Of a DNA stretch of 64,000 nt, positions 8,538-17,706 are shown piece after piece. The stretch covers positions 1 through 64,000 of the forward strand of contig NZ_BMRT01000013.1 in the NCBI RefSeq assembly GCF_014648775.1, given 5' to 3'. The stretch is from Streptomyces abikoensis (lineage in GTDB: Bacteria > Actinomycetota > Actinomycetes > Streptomycetales > Streptomycetaceae). The number at the start of each line of letters is the position of its first letter. Position 1 is the first letter of the stretch. A model generated the notes under the pieces. The model had not been told where the DNA came from. It saw only the letters and a list, made by a program, of their open reading frames with translations, and did not search any database. A program made the translations under genes and the position numbers.

Positions 8538-10578
8538 TCATGCGGTCGGGCCTGTGACCTGCACGAGGAAGTCGGTGTTCGCCTTCACGTCGTGCCCCAG
8601 GGACAGAGTGTTCCGGGGAAGTTCGCCAAGGAGTTCGAGCAGAGGTTGAGTGTCGGGGAGGTCGGCGGGCAGTAGGCCGAAGACGTCGGGGTAGCGGTCT
8701 TCAGTACCGGCAGTGAAGAAGTCGCCGGCCCCGACGTTTCGGTCCTCGCCGAGGAGGGCGGGCTCGGTGCCGGGGGTGATCTCGGGGAAGAGGATGCGGG
8801 CGGCGTGTCCTTCGGTAGTCAGGGTCAGGCCGAGCCAGGAGTGAAGCTGGTCGGGGAAGAACTGCGGCTTCAGCTCCTTGCCGGACTCCTTCCACAGGGG
8901 TGTTCGGCTGCCGGAGTGGAGGGCGTCGGTCACCTTCTGGTGCTGGGTGGGGTGGAGCTGTTCACCCCGCTGGACGCGTTCGCGGACCTGGTCGTACCAG
9001 CCGAGGGCATCGAGGAGGCCCAGGCCGATGGCGGCGGCCGACGGCCAGGGCAGGACCCGCAGCCGGTCGCCCTCGCGACGGATGAAGACGCGGTCGTTGG
9101 CCAGCAGCTGCCAGCCGGCACGGGCCAGGAGGAGGGCGGTGGTGGTCTTCCCGGCACCCTTGTCGCCCAGGGTCAGCACGGTCTGCCCCTCGCGGACGAC
9201 AGCGGAGGCGTGCAGGATCGACCAGCCGTCCGCGAGGAGCTGCCCGCGGACGACCTCGCGGGCGAGCCGTGCGGCGGCCAGGGCGACGGGAACGTCTTCG
9301 CACCCGTAGATGCGCAGGGGTTCGCCGGGCTCGGCCCGGTAGACGAGCTTTTCGTCGGGCTGGGAAGCGGACACGGTGCCGTCGTCGTCCCGGTCGAAGA
9401 CCATGTTCGAGTTCGCGTAGACGGTCTTCTCGTGGGGGTGGTCGGCCACGCGCTGGGCGATCTCGGTGACCCGGCCGACGTTGACGTCGGCGATCACTGC
9501 TGCGTTGGTGTCCGGGGCGGTGCTGGTGGCATTCCACCAGGGGCCGAAGTAGCGAAGGGCCCAGTCTGTGACCACCGGGCTGTTGCTGGTGACGGTCGCG
9601 GCCTGGGTGGCCGTGGCGATACGGACAGCGGTCTGGGGCACTGCGGTCTTCTCCTTCTGTCGGGGTAGCACGGGGACGTACAGGCCGGCTAGGGGCTCGT
9701 AGGCATCACGGAGCTTGGCGTCGGCGGCTATCAGCTGACGGACCTCGGCGGCGTCCAGCCGGGGGAGGCACACGGTCGGGGTTCCGGCGGTGAAGCGCAA
9801 CGGAATTCCCCTCCACCTCCCCTCGTGGTTGACGCACAACTCCGTCACCGCGTCGTCCAGGCCCAGGCCTGCGCGGAGGGCAGCGATCACCGCCCCGGCC
9901 GGTCCGCAGCGGGTACGGCCCAGCCCTGTGTTGATCCGCCGGGGACGGTCGGTCAGCTCGTCGCGGACCTGCCGCAGGGGCACCGGCACGGGCAGGTCGC
10001 CGACGCGGGTAGCCGACGCGCACACCACGGCCTGGTCGCCGTGCTCGCCGATCACGTGGCCGTTCACGGCCTGTGGGGGCACGTCCAGGAGGCGGGCAAG
10101 GACGAGGCGGTAGCGGGCGGTGTCGGTGTTCGAGCCGACCCCGTACACGTGGGGGCAGCCGGAGACCTCGGCGAACAGGCGGGTGAGGATGTCGACGGGG
10201 TTGGTCACCATGACCACGAGTCCCTGGTAGTGGGCCAGTTTCCGCGCGAGGTCGGCGATGACGGGGGCGTTGGCGTTCAGGCCGGCCATCCGGACGTCGG
10301 TGCGGGAAGTGTTGGTGAAATCGCCCCGTGGACAGACGACCACCGCTTCGCAGGAGGCGAGCTGTCCGGCGTCGGGGGCGTGGACCGCTCGGACGGAGGA
10401 GGCGGTAACCTGGCACATGTCCTCCAGATCGGACACCAGGGCCTGGGCCGAGAGCCCGGTGCGGGAGACGATGCGGACGGACTCGCACCAGCCTCCAGCG
10501 GCCAGCAGCATGGCCACGCTCTGGCCGACGGCTCCGGCGCCGATTACTCCGACCGCGCCGACCCGACGGTGGCGTCAC
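8538..10578 (-). CDS. Lactate/malate dehydrogenase-like domain fused to HPr-kinase-like P-loop domain (5' frameshift)
   Basis: The first ~290 residues are an LDH/MDH fold: nucleotide loop GAGAVG, TNPVD, the catalytic GEHGD (His ~160 counting from the GTG at 10517) and the substrate-binding Arg region. The reading frame continues without stop into a ~365-residue part with Walker A GDKGAGKTTTA (~451-460) and LLANDRVFI, as in HPr kinase/phosphatase-related proteins. The likely start is the GTG at 10578 overlapping the kinase-like gene (GTGA); from there a one-base shift near 10560 (GG to GGG) is needed to reach the Rossmann loop. A GAAGGAGA site and in-frame GTG at 9641 could give the P-loop part alone. 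The last two points leave open whether this is one fusion protein or two coupled products. Substrate unknown. Confidence 0.75.
9639..9660 (-). promoter_or_regulatory. Internal ribosome site and GTG start at the domain boundary
   Basis: Inside the fused frame, AGAAGGAG lies about 8 nt before an in-frame GTG (9641) exactly where the dehydrogenase fold ends and the P-loop part begins. It would allow a separate ~367-residue product. Confidence 0.45.
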
Positions 10579-11741
10579 CGGTCGGCCGCCTTCGCTACGT
10601 CAGCCAGGGCGAGCCGCCACACCGCCTGCGGGTCCGTCGCGGCGAGCAGGTTCGCGGTGGTGCGGTCGAGCAGGGTGCACACCACCTTGGCCTGTCGGGT
10701 GATCTTGACGGCGTGCTCGGGCAAGGGCAGGTCGGCCGGGCAGGTCAGGTAGGTGCTGAGGATGTTGGTGGTGTCCATCAGCCACAACACCACCAGGTGC
10801 TTGACCCATGCGGCTCGCTCGTCGGGCCCGAGGTCGGCGGTCATCGCGTCGGCGAAGACCTCGATACCACTAACAACCGCTTTGGCCGCTGGCTGGTCCG
10901 GAGGGGAGGCGATCAGGTTCAGCACCGTCCGCGAGACCAGCTTCGCCGCATCCGTCTGGGGTCGGCCGCGGGCAAGTCCCGGGTCGAGGAAGACCGGACG
11001 GCTCTCGGGGCCACCGGGGAAGACCGCGTGGTCCGGCTTGAGGTCGCCGTAGACCACAGGCCGCCGCCCGGCCGCCGGAGCCAGTCGCAGCCGTCGCAGT
11101 CTGCCCACCACGCCCGCCAGCACTTCACCCGTCTGCCCTGCTTTGCGCAGGTAGGTCGGGGCGCTGATGCCGTTGAACTTGCGGTGGAAGGTCGGCCCAA
11201 TGCCCCGTTCGGCGATCGCCACTTCGTCCACGGACCTGGCGACCGCGGGCCGCTGGAGACCCGTCAGCTCCACTAGGACGCGGGTCATCAGCTCGCCGCT
11301 GCGGTGGGGTTCCTTGGCCAGCAGGTCGGCCAGCGTCGGGCCCGTCACCTGTTCGGTGAACAGCACCCCGCTCTGAAACCCGGCGACGCGACAGGCCAGC
11401 ACTCCCGCCTCCTCGCGCAGGATGTCCAGCCCTCGGGCTTCCCGCTCCAGCAGAGTGCCCGGCGAGCCCTGATAGGCCGCCTGGGCGGCCCTGACCTGGG
11501 CCCAGTTCCCGGCCATACCTCGCAGCACCGACACCAGCGACAGGCCCAGCAGCGAGACCTTGGCGAACAGGGCACGATCATCCACCTGAACTCGACGGAC
11601 GTAGGTCGTCACGCTCGGCGTGTGCACCTCGAGCCGCACCACGGCCCCCGGCCACAGCCTGGCTGCGGCCTGCTCGATCTGCCGGTCCGCGTAGGCGAAG
11701 ACGTCTGCGGCCGCCGGGGCGGCGCTCGATGGTCCCGCCAT
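10575..11741 (-). CDS. Kinase-fold protein, aminoglycoside-phosphotransferase-like
   Basis: A 388-residue protein with the layout of APH/choline-kinase-type small-molecule kinases: a Lys in LFAKVS (~61), a catalytic-loop motif YGDLKPDH (~231-238, Asp base) and a metal-binding FLDPG (~251-255) in place of the usual DFG/DPE. The C-terminal half is helical. The ATG at 11741 follows a GGAGGG site. It lies 1 bp from the small membrane gene upstream and overlaps the dehydrogenase fusion downstream by GTGA, so the three are one transcription unit. The substrate is unknown; resistance to an antibiotic is only one possibility. Confidence 0.75.
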   Translation of the reverse strand: MAGPSSAAPAAADVFAYADRQIEQAAARLWPGAVVRLEVHTPSVTTYVRRVQVDDRALFAKVSLLGLSLVSVLRGMAGNWAQVRAAQAAYQGSPGTLLEREARGLDILREEAGVLACRVAGFQSGVLFTEQVTGPTLADLLAKEPHRSGELMTRVLVELTGLQRPAVARSVDEVAIAERGIGPTFHRKFNGISAPTYLRKAGQTGEVLAGVVGRLRRLRLAPAAGRRPVVYGDLKPDHAVFPGGPESRPVFLDPGLARGRPQTDAAKLVSRTVLNLIASPPDQPAAKAVVSGIEVFADAMTADLGPDERAAWVKHLVVLWLMDTTNILSTYLTCPADLPLPEHAVKITRQAKVVCTLLDRTTANLLAATDPQAVWRLALADVAKAADR

Positions 11742-11742
11742 C

Positions 11743-11928
11743 TCAGTGGCCCTCCGGCCGCGACACCGCCACGCCACCATCCACACGGTGGGTCAGGGCA
11801 TGGCCCACGATGGTGGCCAGGCTGCTGGCCGCCGCGAGCGTGCCGAGAGCCCAGATCCAGCCGAGCGTCATGCCCAGCCAGTCGCCACGGTGCTTCCTGT
11901 CGTTGGTCGTACGGGACTTGTACGTCAC
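11743..11928 (-). CDS. Small membrane peptide, first gene of the kinase/dehydrogenase operon
   Basis: A 61-residue frame starting GTG at 11928 behind a GAAGGAGAC site. A basic N-terminus is followed by one membrane segment (LGMTLGWIWALGTLAAASSL). The upstream ATG at 11982 has no such ribosome site. It is divergent from the XRE/TPR regulator (start 12222) and ends immediately before the kinase-like gene. It may be a membrane anchor, a substrate of the operon's enzymes or a signalling peptide; sequence does not decide. Confidence 0.6.
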   Translation of the reverse strand: MTYKSRTTNDRKHRGDWLGMTLGWIWALGTLAAASSLATIVGHALTHRVDGGVAVSRPEGH

Positions 11929-12221
11929 CGTCGTCTCCTTCGGGAATGGATGCAGCGGGTCCCCGGCACGACGAGGAGACAACTGGTGGGCGCCGGGGGC
12001 CCGCTGCGGCTTCAGAGGCCGCCTGTCAGTCGGGCGGTGGGCCTGTCTATGCAGAAGCGCGGAACTTCAGGAAGCTGCCGGGATGAAGGGGAGAGCCAGG
12101 ATGCGTCCGGGCAGTTCCGGGCGGCTGCGATTAAGTGAACCGGCCGTCACGCACAGTGGGTACGGTGAAGGCGAGGCCAAGCGGTATACGCGGTTTACAG
12201 CCCCAGGACGGAGGAGAGGTC

Positions 12222-13577
12222 ATGGCGGCAACCAACAGACCCAATATCCGTCTGCGCGAGGTCATCGACGCGATCGGCTGCACGTACGAAGTACTGGCCA
12301 AGAACGTGCGCCGGATCGCCGCGGAGAACGGCGAGATCGTCCAAACCAACAAGTCGGCGATCTCCCACTGGGTGAACGGCACCCGGCAGCCCACCGGTCA
12401 GACCGGCCACTACCTGGCGGAAGCTCTCTCGCGCAGGGCCGGCCGCACCATCACCCTCACCGAGATCGGCCTGCACGACCCCGAAGCCACTGTCCCCGAC
12501 GACCCCGATCCCGTTGTCACAGCGACCGGCCTCGGCCGCGCCGACGTCGAGCGGCGCCGCTTCCTGGCCGTGGCCGCCTTCACCACCGCAGGCGTGGCGA
12601 TGCCGCTGGCCTACGACCACGAGGCGGCATCCCGCATGCTTCGCGCACGCACCGGTAGGTCCCTGGTCGGGGCGGAGGACGTCGAGGTGGTCCGCCAGAT
12701 CACCGCCGCGTTCAGCGCGGCCGACGAACGCCTGGGCGGTGGCCACGGGCTCACCACCGTCACCGCCTACCTCGCCGACACCGCATCCCCCATGCTCCGC
12801 GCCCGCTTCCCCTCCGACGCCTTACGCCGCGCCGCCTTCGGCGCCGTCGCCGAGCTGGCCTACCTCGCCGGCTGGAAACACCACGACCTCGGCCAGGAAG
12901 GCGCCGCCCAGCGCTACTACCAGGTCGGCTACCAACTCGCCTGCGAAGCCGACCCGCACGGCCACGCCGCCTGGATGATGCGCGCCCTCGCCCACCAGGC
13001 CCTCAGTCTCAAGCAGCCCCACCACTGCGTCGACCTCGTCGAAGGAGCCCTCAGTCGCGGCCTGGGCCACGTCGACGGCCAGACCGAGGCACTGCTTCAC
13101 ATCACTCACGCCCGCGCCTTCGCTGCAGTCGACGAGAGGCCCGCAGCGGCTCGTGCCCTGCTCGCCGCCGAGGACGCCCTGCTCCGCGACGACGGCCCAC
13201 AGCCCAGCTTCTCCCTCGTCAGCGGACCAGCCGCCGGCACCGTCGCCAGCCACACGGCCCGTACGCTCACCGACCTCGCCGATCACGTCGGCACCGAGGA
13301 ACAGCACCGCGACGCGCTCGTCCGCTGGGACCCCGAGAAGTACAAACGCGTCCACGCCCTCACCTACGCCGACCTCGGCGACAGCCTCGCCGCCCAGACC
13401 CGCGCGGACGAGGCCGTCGCCGCCTGGAACCAGGCCCTCACGCTGATGGAGGGCATGACCTCCGACCGCACCCGCAAGGCGATCACCTCCATCCGATCAA
13501 CCCTGGCGGTCTACCAGCGGCGCAAAGTGCCCGGCGCCGCCGAACTCGCCCGCCGCGCCCGGGAGGCGCTGACCTAA
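12222..13577 (+). CDS. XRE-type transcriptional regulator with TPR-like C-terminus
   Basis: A 451-residue regulator. The first ~70 residues form a helix-turn-helix (NIRLREVIDAIGCTYEVLAK ... SAISHWVNG). An Arg-rich linker with a hydrophobic patch (RRRFLAVAAFTTAGVAM) follows, and the rest is helical repeats of TPR character that usually bind peptides or small signals. The ATG at 12222 follows a GGAGGAGA site. It is divergent from the membrane-peptide/kinase/dehydrogenase operon and 1 bp upstream of a NUDIX gene, so it likely regulates both directions through the ~290-bp intergenic region. Confidence 0.85.
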   Translation: MAATNRPNIRLREVIDAIGCTYEVLAKNVRRIAAENGEIVQTNKSAISHWVNGTRQPTGQTGHYLAEALSRRAGRTITLTEIGLHDPEATVPDDPDPVVTATGLGRADVERRRFLAVAAFTTAGVAMPLAYDHEAASRMLRARTGRSLVGAEDVEVVRQITAAFSAADERLGGGHGLTTVTAYLADTASPMLRARFPSDALRRAAFGAVAELAYLAGWKHHDLGQEGAAQRYYQVGYQLACEADPHGHAAWMMRALAHQALSLKQPHHCVDLVEGALSRGLGHVDGQTEALLHITHARAFAAVDERPAAARALLAAEDALLRDDGPQPSFSLVSGPAAGTVASHTARTLTDLADHVGTEEQHRDALVRWDPEKYKRVHALTYADLGDSLAAQTRADEAVAAWNQALTLMEGMTSDRTRKAITSIRSTLAVYQRRKVPGAAELARRAREALT

Positions 13578-13578
13578 C

Positions 13579-14112
13579 ATGCCCACCAACCCGGCCGACG
13601 AAGGGACCCCCGTGGCTCAGCCGACCACCGATGACCAGCACAAGGTACTCAAGCCCGCCCTGGAATCCATGACCCTGCTGGTCGCCGCCGTCATCGTCCA
13701 TGACAAGGCCACCAACCGCGTGGTCCTCCTCCAGCGCAGCGACCAGGCCAAATTCGCCAGGGGCAAGTGGGACCTCCCCGTCGGCAAGAGCGAACCCGGC
13801 GAACCGATCACCGAGACGGCTGTACGTGAGCTGTACGAAGAGACCGGCCTGACAGTGAAGCCGGAGTCTTTGAAAGTCGCCCACATCATCCATGGGGCCT
13901 GGGGCGTCGAAGCGCCCAACGGATTCATCACCGTCGTCTTCGTCGCCCACAAGTGGACCGGCGAACCCGAAAACCGCGAACCACGCAAGCACGCTCAAGT
14001 CTGCTGGGTCGACACCGGCGCCATCCCGGAAGAATTCGTGGACACCACAGCCAGCGCCCTCAGCCGCTACCTGGCAGGCGGACCTCAAGTCTCACTCGAC
14101 GGCTGGACCTAA
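13579..14112 (+). CDS. NUDIX hydrolase
   Basis: A 177-residue protein whose complete Nudix box, GKSEPGEPITETAVRELYEE then TGL, fits G-x5-E-x7-REUxEExGU, so it should cleave a nucleoside diphosphate linked to some other group using Mg2+. The substrate is not predictable. The ATG at 13579 begins 1 bp after the regulator's stop; a GTG at 13612 is an alternative. Co-transcription with the XRE/TPR regulator is likely. The gene ends ~90 bp before the decayed end of array D. Confidence 0.9.
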   Translation: MPTNPADEGTPVAQPTTDDQHKVLKPALESMTLLVAAVIVHDKATNRVVLLQRSDQAKFARGKWDLPVGKSEPGEPITETAVRELYEETGLTVKPESLKVAHIIHGAWGVEAPNGFITVVFVAHKWTGEPENREPRKHAQVCWVDTGAIPEEFVDTTASALSRYLAGGPQVSLDGWT

Positions 14113-14202
14113 CGAGAGTTCGCTTCCCAAACAGACACATAAACACCTTCAGACCAGAATTGCCCACACAGAAATTAGCGACCCGTACACCAGCCGGCAT
14201 AC

Positions 14203-14995
14203 CACCCTCGCGTACACAGGGAGCAGCACATCGCATAGCCCGGCGATCACGTGCGAATCGCCGGGGACCATGCCCACGCATACCGGGAACAGTTCCCCGG
14301 GTTCCACCGACCGGTCACCTGGAAGAGCAGTCGCCGAGGACAAGCCAGCCTTGTAGCTGACGGAACCATCCCCACGTGCGCGAGGAGCTGTAGCCCGACT
14401 CCGCCTCCTCGAAGTCCATGAGGGGACCATCCCCGCACGCGCCGGGAGCAGGGGTCTTCCCCCGGCGCAGCCTCGTGATGCTCGGGACCATCCCCGCGTG
14501 CACGGGGAACAGTGGCACCGACCGTGAAAGAGATCGCCGTCCCTGGGTCCATCCCCGCGCGTGCGGGGAGCAGAAGCCGATCGAGACGCCGACCCTCGGC
14601 AGCACGGGTCCATCCCCGCGTGCGCGGGGAACAGCCGTAGAAGACGCCCCGCCAGGCGGTGCCGTCGGGACGATCCCCGCGTACGCGGGGAGCAGGTCAG
14701 CTGGTCGAGGATGCCCGGGTAGGTCTGGGTCCATCCCCTCGTGCGGGAGCAGTTCGGTGGAGCTCGCAGATGATGACCTCGCTCGGGATCATCCCGCGTG
14801 CGCGGGGAACAGTGGGAGACGGTGGTCGGGAAGCCGATCTCGTTGGGACCATCCCCGCGTGCGTGGGGAACAGGGCAGCCACCGCCAGGAACTCATGGTC
14901 GGCCTGGGACCATCCCCGCGTGCGCGGGGAACAGCCGGCGGCCCCCATGGTCGCCTTCGCCGAGACGGGACCATCCCCGCGTGCGCGGGGAACAG
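14203..14995 (-). CRISPR. CRISPR array D, type I-E, about 11 repeats plus 2 decayed
   Basis: Two decayed units (14203, 14268) precede eleven repeats from about 14363 to 14995. Several units are shortened by one or two bases (14730 lacks part of the stem, 14788 has CATCCCGCG), so repeats here are 26-29 nt. The three nearest the leader are consensus. Spacers are ~32-33 nt and unrelated to each other. Confidence 0.96.
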
Positions 14996-15238
14996 ACTCC
15001 GCGACCTGCACCTTTACAACCAGGCGAAGCCGTTTTTGAGCACTTCCACCGACTCAGACATACAGAACATCTCCACCCTCGCTTGCCATAGAGAGCCAAC
15101 GGACGGCAGCACGACAGGCCCAGCATCGCAGACCCCACCACTTGCCGACCCACACTCGCAAGACAGCCGCCGGGGCAACGCCCCCACACACCCACAGCAG
15201 CTGACACCTGCGCCATCCATCCCGCCCACCCGTCCGAG
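14996..15238 (-). promoter_or_regulatory. CRISPR leader D
   Basis: Shared leader: CGCGACCTGCACCTTTACAA, TTTTTGAGCACTTCCACCGA, CATACAGAACATC, then the CAGCATCGCAGAC block. The far end runs directly into a decayed repeat of array E at 15239; the distance (~243 bp) is about 30 bp longer than for A, C and E. Confidence 0.85.
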
Positions 15239-15508
15239 GCCATCCCCACGTACGCGGAGACCAGGCTCTCCAGGGCACGGCCGATACGGTCACCCGTAGG
15301 ACCATCCCCGCGTGCGCGGGAACAGACCTTAGGAGCCTCGGCCATGCCCAGGGCGAGGGGTCCATCCCCGCGTGCGCGGGGAGTAGTTGGCCAACCGCCG
15401 TTTCAGGCCACGGGCGACGGGGTCATCCCCGCGTGCGCGGGGAGCAGTGCAGGGACCTCTTCATGAATTCGGCGAACTCGGGGTCATCCCCGCGTGCGCG
15501 GGGAGCAG
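15239..15508 (-). CRISPR. CRISPR array E, type I-E, 4 repeats plus 1 decayed
   Basis: Four repeats at about 15299, 15360, 15420 and 15480 follow a decayed unit (15239-15265, CATCCCCACGTACGCGGAGA). The most leader-distal good spacer (15326-15357) is a four-mismatch copy of the most leader-distal spacer of array A (1106-1137). The two leader-end repeats are consensus. Confidence 0.95.
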
Positions 15509-15719
15509 ACTGCATGACCTGCACCTTTACAGCCGGGCGAGGCTGTTTTTGAGCACTTTCACCGACTCGGACATGCAGGACATATCCACCCCCACTTGTC
15601 ATGGAGGGTCGACGAATAACAGTACGACAGGCTCAGCATCGCAGACAGGGCCGCTTGCCGACCAGCCGGTCTCCGAGGACAACAGTCGGCACCTGCGACA
15701 CCCACCCGCCCGCCAGCTC
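15509..15719 (-). promoter_or_regulatory. CRISPR leader E
   Basis: Shared leader (CATGACCTGCACCTTTACAG, TTTTTGAGCACTTTCACCGA) with the CAGCATCGCAGAC block. The decayed repeat on its far side starts 211 bp out, as for leaders A and C. Confidence 0.85.
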
Positions 15720-15895
15720 GAGACCATCCCAGCCTGCGCGAGGAACAGGTCACCGCGTCATGCTCCAGCGGCGTCGAGTGGCGGCCATCCCCACGTGCGC
15801 AGGGGAGCAGCGTATGGTGTCCACAGCCTTCCGCCGGACCTCGGAACCATCCGGCCGGCCCCGGAGCATGGGACCATCCCCGCACGCGGAGAAGG
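15720..15895 (-). CRISPR. Decayed CRISPR remnant F, 3 damaged repeats
   Basis: Three damaged units at about 15720 (CATCCCAGCCTGCGCGAGGA), 15782 (CATCCCCACGTGCGCAGGGG) and 15870 (CATCCCCGCACGCGGAGAAG) remain, with near-normal spacing between the first two. No leader of its own is seen on the right. Confidence 0.75.
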
Positions 15896-16040
15896 TACGA
15901 ACCATTCGATTCTCCGGTCGCACCTTCATCAGTGGCGCCGGGGGTGCGGCGGGCCTGCGGGCCGCCAGCCTCACCCTGCGAGAACCCGTGTACGAAGGCT
16001 TCCAACGAACCATTTCGGCGTCGGCTAAGGAAGATGCTCA

Positions 16041-16901
16041 ATGGCAGTCACGGTACCGCGTCACAGGTTTCCCGCTGACGACGCGGCGGAGCGGGCACAG
16101 CGGCTCGACGCCGGCGTCCAGAGCAAGATCGCTGCTCTTGAGGGGTCGCCGCGGGGGTTCAACATGGCGTTCCATTCGTCGTTGCTCGCCGCGAACACGC
16201 ACCTGGCCGTGAACCCGGACGCCTCCCTGCTCCCCACCTGGGAGGCGGTCGTGACGGCAATGCAGATCGGATCCGCCCTGTTCGCCTCGGCGACGGCGAC
16301 CGGGGAAACGGTGGAGTGCCGTATCGCGCACAAGGTACGGACGATCCGCGCGACCGGGCCCACCTATTCCACGGATGCCGGTAACTGGGTCATGGCGTTC
16401 TTCCTTGCCGTCATCTGCCGTGACAAGGACCGCGCGACCGAGCTGGCCAACGTCCCGGTCTCCCTGCTGCGGGAATCCGGTGCCGAGTACGACGAGTACA
16501 TCTACGCCTGGGTCGAAACGCTCCAGCCGTGGCTGCTCGGCAACGGTGACCTCGGCGAGAAGCTGACCGCCGCCATGGACGGAACGGACCCGGACGTCCT
16601 GCGGATCGCGGACCGGGAGATGATGCCGAGGATCATCTATCCCCCGATCAACCTCTTCTACCGCTACATCATCGGGGACCAACAGGCGTTCAACGCCGAA
16701 CTGGCGAAGGCGCTCGAGTGGCACAAGGAATACTGGACCAAGGACGAGGAGCGGGCCAGCGAGTCCACCGGCCAGGTCGCCTGGGAACCTCTGGCCATCA
16801 CCTGCCTCGCCCATGACGCCGGTTTCCCGATCGAGGTCGAGTCCGATTACCTGCCCAAGCACCTGATCGAGCGCAGCTGGGTGGGCGAGCTCGACACGTG
16901 A
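16041..16901 (+). CDS. Imm49-family immunity-type protein
   Basis: A 286-residue protein matching by eye the Imm49 family of polymorphic-toxin immunity proteins (all-helical, with YDEYIYAWVETLQPWLLG and PINLFYRYIIGD). Members protect against a cognate secreted toxin; here no toxin gene is adjacent, so it is an orphan. It is cytosolic with no signal or membrane segment. It lies between CRISPR remnant F and another stretch of CRISPR debris. The family call is by recall, not a search. Confidence 0.75.
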   Translation: MAVTVPRHRFPADDAAERAQRLDAGVQSKIAALEGSPRGFNMAFHSSLLAANTHLAVNPDASLLPTWEAVVTAMQIGSALFASATATGETVECRIAHKVRTIRATGPTYSTDAGNWVMAFFLAVICRDKDRATELANVPVSLLRESGAEYDEYIYAWVETLQPWLLGNGDLGEKLTAAMDGTDPDVLRIADREMMPRIIYPPINLFYRYIIGDQQAFNAELAKALEWHKEYWTKDEERASESTGQVAWEPLAITCLAHDAGFPIEVESDYLPKHLIERSWVGELDT

Positions 16902-17042
16902 AACCCGGACGTCCGCAGAACACGCCCGTTCACCCGCCGGGTCCGGGCACGAGAGACAGAACCCGTCCCCGCTCACGCCATAACCGGCGAAACGAGAACA
17001 GAGCAGCGCCCCGCACTACGTTCAGGACCAGCCCCACCACTG

Positions 17043-17236
17043 AAACCACCCCCGCACGCACGAAGAACGGCCACCCCCGGGCCCCGACAATGCCAAGGCC
17101 AATAGCCATCCCCCGTACGCAAGAAGCAGCGACAGCTCCTGACCCTCTGCCCGAGACAGGCACAAGGAACAACTACCAGCGGGCGGGGCTGCCAGTGAAC
17201 GTCACAGAACCATCCCCGCACACGCCTGGAGCAGCC
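17043..17236 (-). CRISPR. Heavily decayed CRISPR debris
   Basis: Three degenerate units near 17045 (CACCCCCGCACGCACGAAGA), 17106 (CATCCCCCGTACGCAAGAAG) and 17210 (CATCCCCGCACACGCCTGGA plus GCAG) keep roughly the 61-bp phase, with one unit missing around 17167. The last ends about 12 bp before a truncated regulator gene. The rest of 16902-17248 has no gene. Confidence 0.6.
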
Positions 17237-17248
17237 GATCAGATGCGG

Positions 17249-17406
17249 CACAGGTCAATGTCGAGCTGGTGTCCGGCTACCTCACGGTCACCCAGCCGAG
17301 CGAAGTCGCGATGTACGCGGACACCTTCGCTGAACTGGCCGACACAGCCGTCTACGGGGCACAGGCGCGGGCGCTGATCGCGGCAGCCGTGGACGCGCTC
17401 CGGTAG
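17249..17406 (+). pseudogene. C-terminal fragment of an XRE/DUF5753 regulator
   Basis: The frame reads VNVELVSGYLTVTQPSEVAM and YADTFAELADTAVYGAQARA up to the TAG at 17404, which is the typical end of the DUF5753 domain of Scr1-type XRE regulators. The N-terminal ~230 residues are missing and are replaced by CRISPR debris. The intact relative is at 43165-43998, and both are followed by a paralogous CxxC protein. Confidence 0.7.
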
Positions 17407-17496
17407 TCGCCGTGCAATCTCGTAGAACCTCATGTGAGTGCATGGCCCGTCGTCCGTAGCGTGGTGAGCCTTCGGACCACGTGAGGGGACGGCGAG

Positions 17497-17706
17497 ATGG
17501 CCAGGCGCACGCAGACGGCGGAGACCGACGCACCGCAGTGGGAGTACGTGACCTACCCGCCCGACGGGCAGACGTGCCCCGCCTGCCAGGAGAAGGTCAA
17601 GCCACTTGAGCCCTGCCGCCGAAGCACGATCGAGCGCGCTTCGGGCGCCACCGTCGTCGCGTACCGGCACGTGCACTGCGACGGCAACGACGAGATCAAA
17701 CGGTGA
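17497..17706 (+). CDS. Small CxxC protein, paralogue of 44147-44332
   Basis: A 69-residue protein with QWEYVTYPPDGQTCPACQEK, a Cys pair suited to a zinc knuckle, then KPLEPCRR and AYRHVHC. It shares WEYVTY.P.G..C..C...VKP.EP.RR...ER.SG..V..YRH with the protein at 44147-44332. A GAGGGG/GGCGAG site precedes the ATG. Function unknown. Each copy lies just after a DUF5753 regulator (here truncated), so they form a paired module. Confidence 0.75.
   Translation: MARRTQTAETDAPQWEYVTYPPDGQTCPACQEKVKPLEPCRRSTIERASGATVVAYRHVHCDGNDEIKR

Noticed and set aside
9825..11276. 483-residue plus-strand frame
   Set aside because: It is antisense to the dehydrogenase and kinase-like genes, whose motifs are unambiguous on the minus strand.
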